DNA from: Dermacoccus abyssi
GTDB lineage: Bacteria; Actinomycetota; Actinomycetes; Actinomycetales; Dermatophilaceae
Assembly (NCBI RefSeq): GCF_003515945.1
Contig: NZ_QWLM01000011.1
Coordinates: 1-64,000, forward strand
DNA length: 64,000 bases
Direction: 5' to 3'
Part shown: positions 8,707 to 17,814 of the stretch, one piece after another
How the letters are laid out: each line of letters starts with the position of its first letter
Position numbering within the stretch: the stretch's first letter is position 1
Position numbers and translations under genes: made by a program
Notes under the pieces: generated by a model
What the model saw: only the letters and a program-made list of their open reading frames with translations
Database searches by the model: none
What the model was told of the DNA's origin: nothing

Positions 8707-10097
8707 GCGTGAGTCCTTACCTTGTCTGCGAATTCGGGCAGTCGGCCCGAGGGGTCGTACATCGACTTCATACGGCGGTATTCGGCTGCGCCGTAGAGGT
8801 CTTCGAAGGTCTGAGCGTCGTAGTAGACGTCGGAGTACAGCGACTTGTGACCGCCCATCGTGGGCAGCACGGCCTCGATGTCGCGGTTGACGTCACCGTC
8901 CGCGCGGCCGGGCTCGATGGCCACCGTGCCCCAGAACCCGACGTTGACGTAGGTGCGGTTCGGCTCGAGCCGGTACAGGGGCCACGCCTGATCGCCGCGC
9001 AAACGCAGCGGGCAGACCCACACCGGCGTCATGCCGACGTGCTCGTCGAACCACGGCATGAAGTTCACGAGTTCCTCGAGCGGCACCTCGACGTCCTGGA
9101 CGACGCGCTCACGCGGTAGCTCGCCGCGCATCGAGTCGATCTTCGCGGCCACGCCGTAGCGGTTCTCGAAGCCGACAATGCGGTGGAATACGTCGCTGCG
9201 GCGGTACTTGCTCGGCCACAGCCGGCGGACCGTCGGGTTCTGCACACCGAACGCGTTGGAGCACCAGAACCAGTCCGTGTCCCAGCGCCAGATGTAGTCG
9301 TACGCCGTGAGGGTGTCGCGGTCCAGCTCTTCGATGCTGCGGTAGAAGATGCGCTGACCGGTGTAATCGCTCGGGTGACGGCGAACGTCGGGGAAGAAGT
9401 TCGCGAGGACGAGGTAGCACTCGCCCGGCGAGACGATCATGCCGTCGAGGCCGTCGACGCGCTCGCCCTCCCACACCTCGTCCGCGACGATGCGCTCGAT
9501 CGCCTCCGTCATCGCCCGGGCGGAATCGAAGCGGACGTTGCGCGTCTCGACGAGGTCGCCGATCGGCGCGAGCTCGATGCGCAGGCGCGTCGCATAGCCG
9601 AGGCTGCCGTAGCTGTTCGGGAAGGCCCGGAAGAGGTCGGCGTGCTCGTTCGTCGGCGTCGCCGTGACGATCGTGCCCTCCCCCGTGAACACGTCCATCT
9701 CGAGGACGGATTCGTGCGGCAGCCCGTTGCGGAACGACGTCGACTCGATGCCCAGGCCCGTCACCGCACCGCCGAGCGTGATGGTGCGCAGCTGCGGCAC
9801 GACGAACGGCATGAGGCCGTGCTGAAGCGTGACGTCGACGAGCTTCTCGTACGTGCACATGCCCTGGACGTCGGCGGTGCGCGCTTCGGCGTCGATGCTG
9901 ATGACGTCGGCGAGGCCCTCGACGTCGAGCCCGCGGGTGGCGCGCTCGCGCGGACGGAAGAGGTTCGAGGTCTTCTTCGCGAGGCGCACCGTCTCGTCCG
10001 GGCCGAGCGCGGCGAAGGACTCTCGCAGGCGCGAAACAGCCCGCTCGTGAGCCTCGACTCCGACCGGACGCGCGGTCTGAGAATTTCTATTGAACAT
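8703..10097 (-). CDS. tmsA: FAD-binding oxidoreductase, 10-methylene reductase (TmsA/BfaA-like)
   Basis: The 464-aa protein has an N-terminal FAD-binding (PCMH/BBE-like) domain: TADVQGMCTYEKLVDVTLQHG and ITLGGAVTGLGIESTS are its nucleotide-contacting stretches. The C-terminal half is DHCR24-like. In the tms/bfa pathway this subunit reduces the 10-methylene intermediate made by the methyltransferase, giving 10-methyl branched chains. It is first in a two-gene operon, and its stop overlaps the tmsB start by 4 bp, which supports a shared role. The ATG at 10097 has only a weak ribosome-binding site. Confidence 0.8.
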   Translation of the reverse strand: MFNRNSQTARPVGVEAHERAVSRLRESFAALGPDETVRLAKKTSNLFRPRERATRGLDVEGLADVISIDAEARTADVQGMCTYEKLVDVTLQHGLMPFVVPQLRTITLGGAVTGLGIESTSFRNGLPHESVLEMDVFTGEGTIVTATPTNEHADLFRAFPNSYGSLGYATRLRIELAPIGDLVETRNVRFDSARAMTEAIERIVADEVWEGERVDGLDGMIVSPGECYLVLANFFPDVRRHPSDYTGQRIFYRSIEELDRDTLTAYDYIWRWDTDWFWCSNAFGVQNPTVRRLWPSKYRRSDVFHRIVGFENRYGVAAKIDSMRGELPRERVVQDVEVPLEELVNFMPWFDEHVGMTPVWVCPLRLRGDQAWPLYRLEPNRTYVNVGFWGTVAIEPGRADGDVNRDIEAVLPTMGGHKSLYSDVYYDAQTFEDLYGAAEYRRMKSMYDPSGRLPEFADKVRTHA

Positions 10098-10138
10098 CGA
10101 AGTACCTCACGTTCTGACGCTACACCCGGCCCCAGATT

Positions 10139-10158
10139 ATCCGCGATCTTCCGCGGAT
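10139..10158 (-). terminator. Short hairpin after the alditol oxidase gene
   Basis: Perfect 7-base arms ATCCGCG and CGCGGAT around a 6-base loop lie between the alditol oxidase stop and the tmsA start, both on the minus strand. It probably ends the upstream transcript or insulates tmsA. Confidence 0.4.
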
Positions 10159-10184
10159 GAGACGGTGCTCACGCCCTGGGGTGT

Positions 10185-11441
10185 CTACCCGAACAGGGCT
10201 TCGCTCCACGCGTTGCGGAACATCCCGTCGGGGTCGAGACCGCGCGCCTCGGCATCCACCTCCGGCAGCGCCGGGAAGAGTTCGAGCATCCGCTCGCGCG
10301 ACGTGGCGTAGAGCTTGCCCCAGTGCGGGCGCGCGTCGAACGGCTCGAGCGCAGCCTCCAACCGAGGCAGGAAGCGCATGACGGCGTCCGGGTCGCGATG
10401 CCACGTGATGTGCACCGCGACGACGTCCGCGCCGCGCATCGGGCTGAGCGACAGGTCGTCTCCGGCGACGGCGCGAATCTCCATCGAGTGCGCCAACGTG
10501 GCGAAGACGTCGGCGAACTGCGGCAGCGCTGACAGGGCAGCACCGGCGTGCTCGCGCGGCACGAGGTACTCCGACTGCACCTCCTCCCCCACGCTCGGCT
10601 CAAACTCGGAGCGGAAGTGCGTGAGGCGCTCGTAGCTCGGCCCGGCCACTCCGAGTTGCTCCGTGACGGCCACGGGGTCGGCACCCGGCGAGGGATGACG
10701 CGCACTCGTGGCGGCGCGGGCTCCGAGGATCTCAGCCGGCGCGGCGTCACCGCCGCGACGCTTGGCGAACAGGAGCGCGCGACCACCGTCCTGCCAGTTC
10801 GGGGCGAGGCTGAACGAGTACAGCTCACCGACGAGCGTGTCGAAGTGCTCGACGGCGGCCGCGTAGTCGAGGCCCTCGTACACCGTCGTCGCGATCTCGA
10901 ACGCGGGCACGACGTCGAGTTCGAGCTCGACGATCGGCCCAAACAGCCCCAGGTGCACGGGGTAGTGCGCGAATCCGGGCTCGCCGCGGCGCACGGTCCG
11001 CAGGTCGCCGTCAGCAGTGACGTGGGTGAACGCACGCACCGCCGACGCGAGGCTCGGCTGCGTCACACCCGAGCCGTGCGTCGCCGTCGCAATGGCGCCC
11101 GCGATGGTGATGTGCGGCAGCGACGCGAGGTTCGCGAGCGCCAACCCGTGCTCGGCGAGCGCCGCGTTCGCCTCGGCGTAGGTGATGCCGCCGTCGACCC
11201 ACGCACTGCCCTCGTTCATCACCTCGACGCGGCGCGGCAGGTCGCGCAGGGTGACGTGGACGCCGTCGGTGTCGGCGATCGCGTTGAAGCAGTGGCGAGT
11301 GCCGACCACCCGCAGACGCCTGCCGGCCGCCCGAGCGGCGCGCACCGCGTCCTGCACCAGTTCGACGCTCGTGGGCGCGACACGCTCACTGGCTTCGTAG
11401 ACGACGTTTCCGGCCCAGTTCGTCACGGGGATCTCGCTCAT
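10185..11441 (-). CDS. Alditol (xylitol/sorbitol) oxidase, covalent-FAD family
   Basis: At 418 aa it equals the length of Streptomyces AldO. Residue His50 lies in GTRHCFNAIA, matching the histidine that binds FAD covalently in alditol oxidase. SLPHITIAGAIATATHGSG is the second FAD-contact motif. The C-terminal half has HITWHRDPDAVMRFLP and RPHWGKL, typical of the ALO/AldO substrate domain. AldO enzymes oxidise terminal hydroxyls of sugar alcohols to aldehydes with release of hydrogen peroxide. An L-gulono/arabinono-lactone oxidase is the alternative, but motifs and length favour AldO. No sugar-alcohol genes adjoin it. Confidence 0.8.
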   Translation of the reverse strand: MSEIPVTNWAGNVVYEASERVAPTSVELVQDAVRAARAAGRRLRVVGTRHCFNAIADTDGVHVTLRDLPRRVEVMNEGSAWVDGGITYAEANAALAEHGLALANLASLPHITIAGAIATATHGSGVTQPSLASAVRAFTHVTADGDLRTVRRGEPGFAHYPVHLGLFGPIVELELDVVPAFEIATTVYEGLDYAAAVEHFDTLVGELYSFSLAPNWQDGGRALLFAKRRGGDAAPAEILGARAATSARHPSPGADPVAVTEQLGVAGPSYERLTHFRSEFEPSVGEEVQSEYLVPREHAGAALSALPQFADVFATLAHSMEIRAVAGDDLSLSPMRGADVVAVHITWHRDPDAVMRFLPRLEAALEPFDARPHWGKLYATSRERMLELFPALPEVDAEARGLDPDGMFRNAWSEALFG

Positions 11442-11487
11442 GAAACGACGCTATACCCGCGAACCGACCAGGCACCCGCGACATCCG

Positions 11488-11694
11488 TCAGGCGCGACGC
11501 CGAAACCAGCTGCGCCGCGAACGTTCGACCAATGATCCCCCTGCCAGCGCGCTGCACAGGTGATCGGTCACGGTCGAACTCAGCTCGTCGATCTCGTATT
11601 GGCTGAGGCCGTCGAGCTCGAGGCCGTCCACGCCGTCACGCAGGCCGGCACTCACCACCTCGTTGATCGCCACCCAGTCCTTGTCGACGCCCAC
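11488..11694 (-). CDS. Small hypothetical protein (68 aa)
   Basis: In the gap after the NADP oxidoreductase, a frame starting with GTG at 11694 encodes GVDKDWVAINEVVSAG, an acidic region DGLELDGLSQYEIDEL, and a basic tail ending RSRRSWFRRRA. Amino-acid composition and third-position GC look coding. The start lies 9 bp beyond the upstream stop, consistent with co-transcription. No family is recognised. It might be a remnant of a larger gene rather than an intact one. Confidence 0.4.
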   Translation of the reverse strand: MGVDKDWVAINEVVSAGLRDGVDGLELDGLSQYEIDELSSTVTDHLCSALAGGSLVERSRRSWFRRRA

Positions 11695-11702
11695 GCCGAA
11701 GC

Positions 11703-12719
11703 TCAGACCGTGACGACCATCTTGCCGGTGTTGCCACCGGTGAGCAGATCCATGAACGCCTGCGGCGCGTTCTCGAGCCCCTCGACAACCGTCTCGTCCC
11801 ACGTGACCTCGCCGGAGCCGATCCAGCGCGCCATCTTCTGCTGGAACTCCGGCACGAGGTCGCGGAAGTCGGCCTGGATGAAGCCGCGCATCGTGAGGCG
11901 CATGCCGATCATGAGCGCCAGGTTGCGCGGAGCCGCAGGAGGCTCGGTGGAGTTGTACTGTGCGATCGCACCGCACAACGCGATCCGGCCGCCGAGGTTC
12001 ATCGCGGAGATGGCCGCCTCGAGGTGGTCGCCGCCCACGTTGTCGAAGTACACGTCGATACCGTCGGGCGCCGCGTCCTTGAGCTGACGACGCACGTCAC
12101 CGTCCTTGTAGTTGAACGCCGCGTCGAAGCCGCTCTCCTTGGCGCGCTCCACCTTCTCCGGCGAACCGGCCGAACCGATGACGCGCGACGCGCCCTCGAG
12201 CTTCGCGATCTGCCCCACGAGCGAACCGACGGCCCCCGCCGCGCCCGAGACGAAGACCGCGTCGCCCGGCTTGAACTCGGCCGTGCGCAGCAGGCCGCCG
12301 TACGCGGTGATGCCCGGCATGCCCAGCACGCCGAGGTACGTGGACGGCGAGATCTCGACGCCGTCGATCTCCCGCTCCACCTTGCGCGCGCCCTTCGCCG
12401 GGACGACCGCGAGGTCGCGCCAGCCGAGACCGTGCAGCACGAGGTCCACCGCGGCGAACCCGTCAGCCTGCGACTCGACGACCTCACCGACCGCGCCACC
12501 GTCGAGCGGCTCGTCGATCTGGAACGGCGGAACGTACGACTTCACGTCGTTCATGCGCCCACGCATGTACGGGTCGACGCTCATCGCGACGTTGCGCACG
12601 AGCAGCTCACCGTCACCGAGCGCGGGCAGTTCGCGCTCCTCGAGACGGAAGTTGTCGGCCGTCGGAGCACCCTCCGGGCGCGACGCGAGAACGATGATGC
12701 GGGCCTTGTCGAAAGTCAT
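11703..12719 (-). CDS. NADP-dependent oxidoreductase (zinc-independent MDR, CurA/PTGR-like)
   Basis: The 338-aa protein is a medium-chain dehydrogenase/reductase without zinc ligands. The N-terminus has the family signature MSVDPYMRGRMND. The Rossmann domain carries VSGAAGAVGSLVGQIAKLEG followed by VIGSAGSPEKVE, the NADPH-selecting region. The motif VDVYFDNVGG is typical of the CurA/leukotriene-B4-dehydrogenase branch, which reduces alpha,beta-unsaturated carbonyls. The substrate is unknown. It stands alone, divergent from the acetyltransferase gene across a 59-bp gap. Confidence 0.85.
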   Translation of the reverse strand: MTFDKARIIVLASRPEGAPTADNFRLEERELPALGDGELLVRNVAMSVDPYMRGRMNDVKSYVPPFQIDEPLDGGAVGEVVESQADGFAAVDLVLHGLGWRDLAVVPAKGARKVEREIDGVEISPSTYLGVLGMPGITAYGGLLRTAEFKPGDAVFVSGAAGAVGSLVGQIAKLEGASRVIGSAGSPEKVERAKESGFDAAFNYKDGDVRRQLKDAAPDGIDVYFDNVGGDHLEAAISAMNLGGRIALCGAIAQYNSTEPPAAPRNLALMIGMRLTMRGFIQADFRDLVPEFQQKMARWIGSGEVTWDETVVEGLENAPQAFMDLLTGGNTGKMVVTV

Positions 12720-12778
12720 GCCCTCACCTTGTCACACACCCCTGACAACCCCCTGGCCGCATGGCGCAAGATGGAACC

Positions 12779-13243
12779 ATGACCATCGAGATCTCGTACG
12801 CCACCGAGGCCGACATCGACGACGTCGCAAGCCTTTTCGAGCAGTACCGCAGCTTCTACGGCAAGGCCCCGACGCACGACGCCCGCACCTTCCTCGAGGA
12901 GCGCGTGGCCGGTGGCCAGTCGCTCGTCCTCGTCGCCCGCGACGGCTACCGCGTCGTCGGCTTCGCCCAGGCCTACCGCGCGTTCGACTCCATCCGCCTC
13001 GCCCACGAGTGGATCCTCACCGACCTCTTCGTCGACGGCGCCGCCCGCGGACGTCGCGTCGGCGGTGGCCTCGTCGACGCTCTCGTGACGTCGGCCCGCG
13101 ACAACGGAGCCCACGCCGTCATCGTCGAGACCGAGGCCGACAACGGCTACGCCCACCGTCTCTACGAATCGCGCGGGTTCGAGCAGGCCCGTGACACCGG
13201 CCGCTCAGTCCGCTACGCCCTGCACCTGCGCGACCACCACTGA
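12779..13243 (+). CDS. GNAT-family N-acetyltransferase
   Basis: The 154-aa protein shows GNAT motif A (LTDLFVDGAARGRRVGGGLV, the acetyl-CoA pyrophosphate loop R-x-x-G-x-G-like) and motif B (GYAHRLYESRGFEQ). The start at 12779 (MTIEISYATE) fits the family better than an in-frame ATG 18 bp upstream. The substrate is unknown. No ribosome-binding site is obvious, so a leaderless mRNA is possible. Confidence 0.85.
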   Translation: MTIEISYATEADIDDVASLFEQYRSFYGKAPTHDARTFLEERVAGGQSLVLVARDGYRVVGFAQAYRAFDSIRLAHEWILTDLFVDGAARGRRVGGGLVDALVTSARDNGAHAVIVETEADNGYAHRLYESRGFEQARDTGRSVRYALHLRDHH

Positions 13244-13256
13244 CGTCCGCAGCGGG

Positions 13257-14426
13257 CTACAGCGAGCGCGCGACGAGTTCCTTCATCACCTCGTTGGCGC
13301 CGCCGTAGATCTTCTGGATGCGCGCCCCGGCGTACATCTTGGCGATGGGGTACTCGGACATGAAGCCGTACCCGCCGAAGAGCTGCAGCACGCGGTCGAT
13401 GACGTTGCACTGCACGTCGGTGGTCCAGAACTTCGCCCGCGACGCCGTCGCGGAGTCGAGGTCCCCGTTGACGTGCAACCCGATGCAGTGGTCGAGCAGT
13501 GTGCGGGCGGCGAGCACGTCCGTCGAGCACTCGGCGAGCATGAAGCGCGTGTTCTGCAGGTCCATGAGCACGCCGTCGAACATCTCGCGCGACTTCGCGT
13601 GCTCCACGCCCAGCTCGATCGCGAGCTCCGCCGAACCGACGGCCGTGCACGCCAACCCGAGGCGCTCCTGCGGCAACTGCTCCATGAGGTGGTAGAAACC
13701 GCGGCCCTCCTCGCCGAGAACGTTCTCAGCCGGAACGCGCATGTCGGTGAAGTGCAGCTCGCGGGTGTCCTGGCCGTGCTGACCGATCTTCTGCAGAACA
13801 CGCCCACGCTCGAATCCCTCGAGTCCGTCCGTCTCGACGACAAGCAGCGAAATGCCCTTGTGCCCGGCCTTCGGGTCACGCTCGCCGGTGCGGGCCACGA
13901 CGACGATGAGGTCCGCGTGGCCGGCGTTCGTGATGAACGTCTTCGACCCGTTGACGACGAAGTCGTCGCCGTCACGCACCGCGCGGGTGCGCACACGCTT
14001 GAGGTCCGAACCGGCACCCGGCTCCGTCATCGCGACGGCGCCGACCATCTCGCCGGTGCACATCTTCGGCAGCCACCGCTTCTTCTGCTCCTCCGTGCCG
14101 TACGCGAGCACGTAGTGCATCACGATGATCGAGTGCACGACAAAGCCCCACGAGTCGTCACCGGCGCGCGCCTGCTCCAGCGCGACGACGGCCTCGTGGG
14201 CGAACGTACCGCCCCCGCCGCCGTACTCCTCGGGGATCGACAGGCCCAGCAACCCGAGCTCACCGGCCTTCGTCCACACCTCGCGGTCCACGGCGTGCTG
14301 TTCGTGGAAACGGTCGATGTGCGCGGCGAGTTCGTCCTCGCAGAAACGTCGGGCGAGGGTGCGCAGATCGTCGAGTTCCTCGTTCATCCACGGCGATCGG
14401 TAGGGCAGCGGCGCGGTGGGGCTCAA
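13257..14426 (-). CDS. Acyl-CoA dehydrogenase (long-chain/isovaleryl-type)
   Basis: The 389-aa flavoprotein has AMTEPGAGSDL and ITNAGHADLIVVVART (FAD/acyl-CoA contacts), and FGGYGFMSEYPIAKMYAGAR near the C-terminus. The usual medium-chain catalytic Glu (IYEGT) is replaced by Gly in IYGGANEV. In long-chain and isovaleryl-CoA enzymes the base sits earlier, consistent with QLPQERLGLACTAVGSAELA here. It is therefore LCAD-like and catalyses the first step of beta-oxidation. The start is taken as TTG at 14426, preceded by AAAGGATC at suitable spacing. A longer frame to 14525 adds non-homologous residues. Confidence 0.85.
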   Translation of the reverse strand: MSPTAPLPYRSPWMNEELDDLRTLARRFCEDELAAHIDRFHEQHAVDREVWTKAGELGLLGLSIPEEYGGGGGTFAHEAVVALEQARAGDDSWGFVVHSIIVMHYVLAYGTEEQKKRWLPKMCTGEMVGAVAMTEPGAGSDLKRVRTRAVRDGDDFVVNGSKTFITNAGHADLIVVVARTGERDPKAGHKGISLLVVETDGLEGFERGRVLQKIGQHGQDTRELHFTDMRVPAENVLGEEGRGFYHLMEQLPQERLGLACTAVGSAELAIELGVEHAKSREMFDGVLMDLQNTRFMLAECSTDVLAARTLLDHCIGLHVNGDLDSATASRAKFWTTDVQCNVIDRVLQLFGGYGFMSEYPIAKMYAGARIQKIYGGANEVMKELVARSL

Positions 14427-14760
14427 GCCTGATCCTTTCGAGCTGACGGGCGGTGCCCCCAGTGTGCCGCACCTCACATGTTCGGCGGGCGTTCGCCCCC
14501 GCCGAACCTCCCGACCGAAATTCAAACCGAGGGGCGAAAAACAATGTGGAATATCGCCCAGTTCGGTGCGTCTGAGACAAGTGTTCGGCTACGATCTCGC
14601 CTGCAGGGGGTGCACACGGGAGCGATGGTTGCAAAATCGCCACGCAGCCACCGCTTTTGCAACACGTTGCAACCGCGAGGTTGCGAAGTGTCGACACGAG
14701 AGAACTCTCGCGTCTACGCAGGACGTCGCCCGGGAGGGCGGCACGAAGGAGTCGACACCG
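14427..14760 (+). promoter_or_regulatory. Divergent intergenic region with a TTGCAAC-N2-GTTGCAA palindrome
   Basis: This 334-bp gap separates the acyl-CoA dehydrogenase (minus) from the first HTH paralogue (plus). It holds a perfect dyad at 14657-14672 with arms TTGCAAC and GTTGCAA. Further TTGCAA-like half-sites lie at 14629 and about 14680. This is lower in GC than its surroundings and lies about 90 bp before the HTH gene start, so it may be an operator, possibly autoregulatory. A GAAGGAG ribosome-binding site sits about 9 bp before 14761. No gene is seen in the gap. Confidence 0.55.
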
Positions 14761-16164
14761 ATGGCGAGCCACGACGCCGGATGGGACGCGTTCCGTAGCG
14801 AACTGCGTCACTGGATGGAACTGCGTCACTTCACGAGCCGCGCGCTCGCAATGAAACTGAACGACGCCCTCGGGGCGTCGAGCGACGTCAACCTCGACGA
14901 GCACGTGGTCAAGCGTTGGCGCCACTCCACCGCGCCGCCCCTGGCCGCGGTTCGCCACATCGCCGCCATCCTGGAGATGAGCGACGACCCGACGGGCGCC
15001 GCTCCGCACGACCCGACCTTCATCCTGCGCCGCATGGGCCTGCTCGACGAGCCCGCGACGACGGGTGAACTCGTCGACTCCAGCTTCCGCCTGCAGGAGC
15101 TGCGTCTGCGTCTGCTCGACGTGCGTGCCTCCCTCGGCGAACACTCGGCACGAAGCGGCGCCGGCCGCCTCGTCCAGACGGCGATGTCGCACGGCTACGC
15201 CGCGGCCGTCTACCCCGTGTGGGCCGGCCCTGTCGGTTACCCGATGCACGTCTCCGACCGCATCGACTTCCGCCCCGCTCGCCCGGGCCTCGGCAGCATC
15301 GACGACGTCCCCGCGATGCGTTCGCTCTTCGTCGAGAACTTCGCCGTGCCCGGCCAGCTGCGCCCGCGCTTCAGCACCCACCCCGACGACCTCGCGACGC
15401 AGGAGCACTGGGCCATCCCCCACATCGGGCGCCCCTCGACGCGCAGCGGGCACATGCTGCACCTCGCCGTGCCGTCGATCGCCGTGTCGGCACAGACGGC
15501 CCGCGCATGGGTCGACGACGTCGCCTCGATGCTCGCCTGGGTGCTCGGCTACGGCTTCGTCAGCACCCGCGAGATCGCTCGCGAACTGACGCGCAACCCG
15601 TTCGCCACCGAGGCACTGCGCAACGACGTCCACGAGCAGTTCCTCACCCAGGCACCCGCGCGTCACGTGTGGTCACACCACGCCGCCGGCCTGCCCAGCG
15701 ACAACCCGGGCGCGCCCTGGACCGACGCCAGCGGCGCCGTCGCCTCCTCGCTCGTCCACGTCCGCCTCGTCGAGACCGACGCCGTCCTCGACCACGAGAG
15801 CGACTGGCTCGCCGAGCAGCTCGGCACCACCGAGGAGGAGGCAGCCGTGCTCGCCAAGCGCGACCGCGACGAAGCCGCCAGCCGCCTCGACTCCCCGACC
15901 ATGCAGCAGGTGCGCCACCGCGTCGTCACCGTGCCGGTCGAACTGCTGACCGACGCCTCGGACCGCTGGGAGCAGGTCTTCCAGACCGTGCTGCTCGTGA
16001 CGCACCGCCTCCACGAGCTGGGCGTGAAGGTCGACCTGTACCCCATCCACGAACGACTCGCGCGCGACGAACCGGACATCGCGCCGACGATCCTGCGATG
16101 GCTGGCCGACCACGGCTCGCCGCTCGTCAGCGAGACCTTCTCGTCGTCGCACCATCTCGGCTGA
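14761..16164 (+). CDS. HTH protein of unknown family, paralogue 1 of a tandem pair
   Basis: The 467-aa protein has no recognised name. Residues about 10-75 look like a helix-turn-helix: SELRHWMELRHFTSRALAM, then HVVKRWRHSTAPPLAAVRHI, resembling an XRE-type DNA-binding domain in which KRWRHST is the recognition segment. The remainder is a conserved globular region with GYPMHVSDRID (159-169), LAWVLGYGFVSTREIARELT near 260, VWSHHAAG near 304 and ILRWLADHGSPLV near the end. The next gene encodes a paralogue sharing all of these. No transmembrane segment or nucleotide-binding motif is visible. The start is chosen for GAAGGAG upstream. A ligand-sensing transcriptional regulator is the simplest guess. 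Confidence 0.7.
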   Translation: MASHDAGWDAFRSELRHWMELRHFTSRALAMKLNDALGASSDVNLDEHVVKRWRHSTAPPLAAVRHIAAILEMSDDPTGAAPHDPTFILRRMGLLDEPATTGELVDSSFRLQELRLRLLDVRASLGEHSARSGAGRLVQTAMSHGYAAAVYPVWAGPVGYPMHVSDRIDFRPARPGLGSIDDVPAMRSLFVENFAVPGQLRPRFSTHPDDLATQEHWAIPHIGRPSTRSGHMLHLAVPSIAVSAQTARAWVDDVASMLAWVLGYGFVSTREIARELTRNPFATEALRNDVHEQFLTQAPARHVWSHHAAGLPSDNPGAPWTDASGAVASSLVHVRLVETDAVLDHESDWLAEQLGTTEEEAAVLAKRDRDEAASRLDSPTMQQVRHRVVTVPVELLTDASDRWEQVFQTVLLVTHRLHELGVKVDLYPIHERLARDEPDIAPTILRWLADHGSPLVSETFSSSHHLG

Positions 16165-16207
16165 AGTTTCACCGGAAATCTGGCAACGCTGTGCCGTAGA
16201 TTGAACA

Positions 16208-16231
16208 TTCGACCTGCTTCTCGAGGTCGAA
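16208..16231 (+). promoter_or_regulatory. Inverted repeat between the two HTH paralogues
   Basis: Perfect 8-base arms TTCGACCT and AGGTCGAA flank an 8-base loop, about 80 bp before the second paralogue's start. It could be an operator, a terminator for the first gene, or an attenuator. The TTGCAAC dyad found upstream of paralogue 1 is not clearly repeated here. Confidence 0.4.
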
Positions 16232-16311
16232 GCGCGAGACGACGGCGCCTCCATGCTGCGCCACCCCGCCCCCGAATCCTTCTCCTCTACCACCAGGAGC
16301 ACCTTCGACGG

Positions 16312-17730
16312 ATGGCTGCACACGACGCGAGTTGGGACATTTTCCGCTCCGAACTCAAGCATTGGATGGAACTGCGCAGGTACACGAACAAGGCCCTCGC
16401 AGACGCGATCAACGCCGACGCCGATGACGCCGGCCTCTCCGCGCCCATCACCGAACAGATCATCAAGCGCTGGCGGCACTCCACGTCGCCGCCGCTGCAG
16501 TCACTCAAGGTGATCGGCCGCATTCTCGGCATGAGCAACGACCCCGCCGGGAACGCACCGTACGACCCGACGTACCTGCCGCGCGCCATGGGAATCCTCG
16601 AGGCCGCACCGGAGCACTCGGAACTCATCGAGGCGGCCTACCGGCTGCAGAGCATCCGCGCGAAGATCACCGACGCCCAGAGCACCCTCGCGAGCGCCAC
16701 GGCCGACGAAGGTGTCGTCAACATCGTGCGCAGGGCGATGGAGAGCGGCCTCGGTGCCGCCGTCCTCCCGGTGTTCGAGGGGCCGCGCGGTTACCCGATG
16801 CACGTGTCGGACCGCATCGATCTGCGTGAACCGCAGCCCGACCGTCCCGCGCCCAAGCCGATCGACCACCCAGGGCTCGCCGACGCGCTCCAGGACTCGT
16901 TCGCCGTCGTCAGCCGCCGCACGCCACGTTTCGCCGTGCCGGCCGACGCCCCGACGCCGACAACCTTGTCACCGTGGGCCGTCCAGTACGTCGGTCGCCC
17001 CCGCCCCGGCATCGTGCACCGCGCCCACGACGGCGTTCCGGCCGTCGTCATCACCTCCGTCACGACGACGCCGTGGACCGACGACGTCGGCGCCCTCGTG
17101 GCGATGGTGCTCGGCTACGGCTTCACGACGACGCGTGAGTTGGCGCGCGAACTCGTCAAGGACCCGTACCGCAGCGACCACCTGCGCAACGACATCCACG
17201 ACAACTTCCTGTCCGCGGCGACGCCGACGCGGCGCGTCTGGTCGCACCACGGCTCGATCCTTTCCGGCGACAATCCGTACGCACCGTTCCGCGACGCACA
17301 GGGACGCGTCACGAATCAGCTCGTGCAGATCTGCCTCGTCGAGGACGACGCCTGCCTCCTGCACACCGCGCAGTTCCCGCCCGGGCGTCTCGGCGGGGGA
17401 CGCCCCGTCGACGAGGTGTCCTCGGAGTTCGACGAACTGCGCCGTCAGCGGGACACCATGGTGGCGCGCGCGGAGGAACTCACCGGGAACGTGCGCGTCT
17501 TCTCCCTGCCCGTGACCTTCTCCCCGGAACCCGACGAGCGCTGGCTGCAGGTCTTCCGCTGCACCCTCGCCGTACTGCAGATCATCGCCGGGCTCGGTAT
17601 CGACGGCGACCTGCGTGACGTCCACGACCGTCTCGTGCGCAGCGACCCGCAGGTGGCGCCGCAGGTGCTGCGCTGGCTCGCCGACCACGGCGCGCCCTTC
17701 GTCGATCCGCGCTACCGCACGCGCCGCTGA
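16312..17730 (+). CDS. HTH protein of unknown family, paralogue 2 of a tandem pair
   Basis: This 472-aa protein shares the whole architecture of the preceding gene: MAAHDASWDIFRSELKHWME at the N-terminus, IIKRWRHSTSPPLQSLKVIG in the putative recognition region, GYPMHVSDRIDL centrally, VLGYGFTTTRELARELV, VWSHHGSILSGDNPYAPF and VLRWLADHGAPFV at the end. By eye the two proteins are around half identical along their length, so this is a tandem duplication that has diverged. The ATG at 16312 follows CAGGAGC. A longer frame to 16201 reads into non-conserved sequence. Function is unknown. Paired regulators that heterodimerise are one possibility. Confidence 0.7.
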   Translation: MAAHDASWDIFRSELKHWMELRRYTNKALADAINADADDAGLSAPITEQIIKRWRHSTSPPLQSLKVIGRILGMSNDPAGNAPYDPTYLPRAMGILEAAPEHSELIEAAYRLQSIRAKITDAQSTLASATADEGVVNIVRRAMESGLGAAVLPVFEGPRGYPMHVSDRIDLREPQPDRPAPKPIDHPGLADALQDSFAVVSRRTPRFAVPADAPTPTTLSPWAVQYVGRPRPGIVHRAHDGVPAVVITSVTTTPWTDDVGALVAMVLGYGFTTTRELARELVKDPYRSDHLRNDIHDNFLSAATPTRRVWSHHGSILSGDNPYAPFRDAQGRVTNQLVQICLVEDDACLLHTAQFPPGRLGGGRPVDEVSSEFDELRRQRDTMVARAEELTGNVRVFSLPVTFSPEPDERWLQVFRCTLAVLQIIAGLGIDGDLRDVHDRLVRSDPQVAPQVLRWLADHGAPFVDPRYRTRR

Positions 17731-17814
17731 CCCCCGCGGGGTGGAGATGCTGGACGCGTGGACGGCGAGGGCGTAGAACAGGAATCGACCTGTACGACGC
17801 ACGAGGAGGACGCC

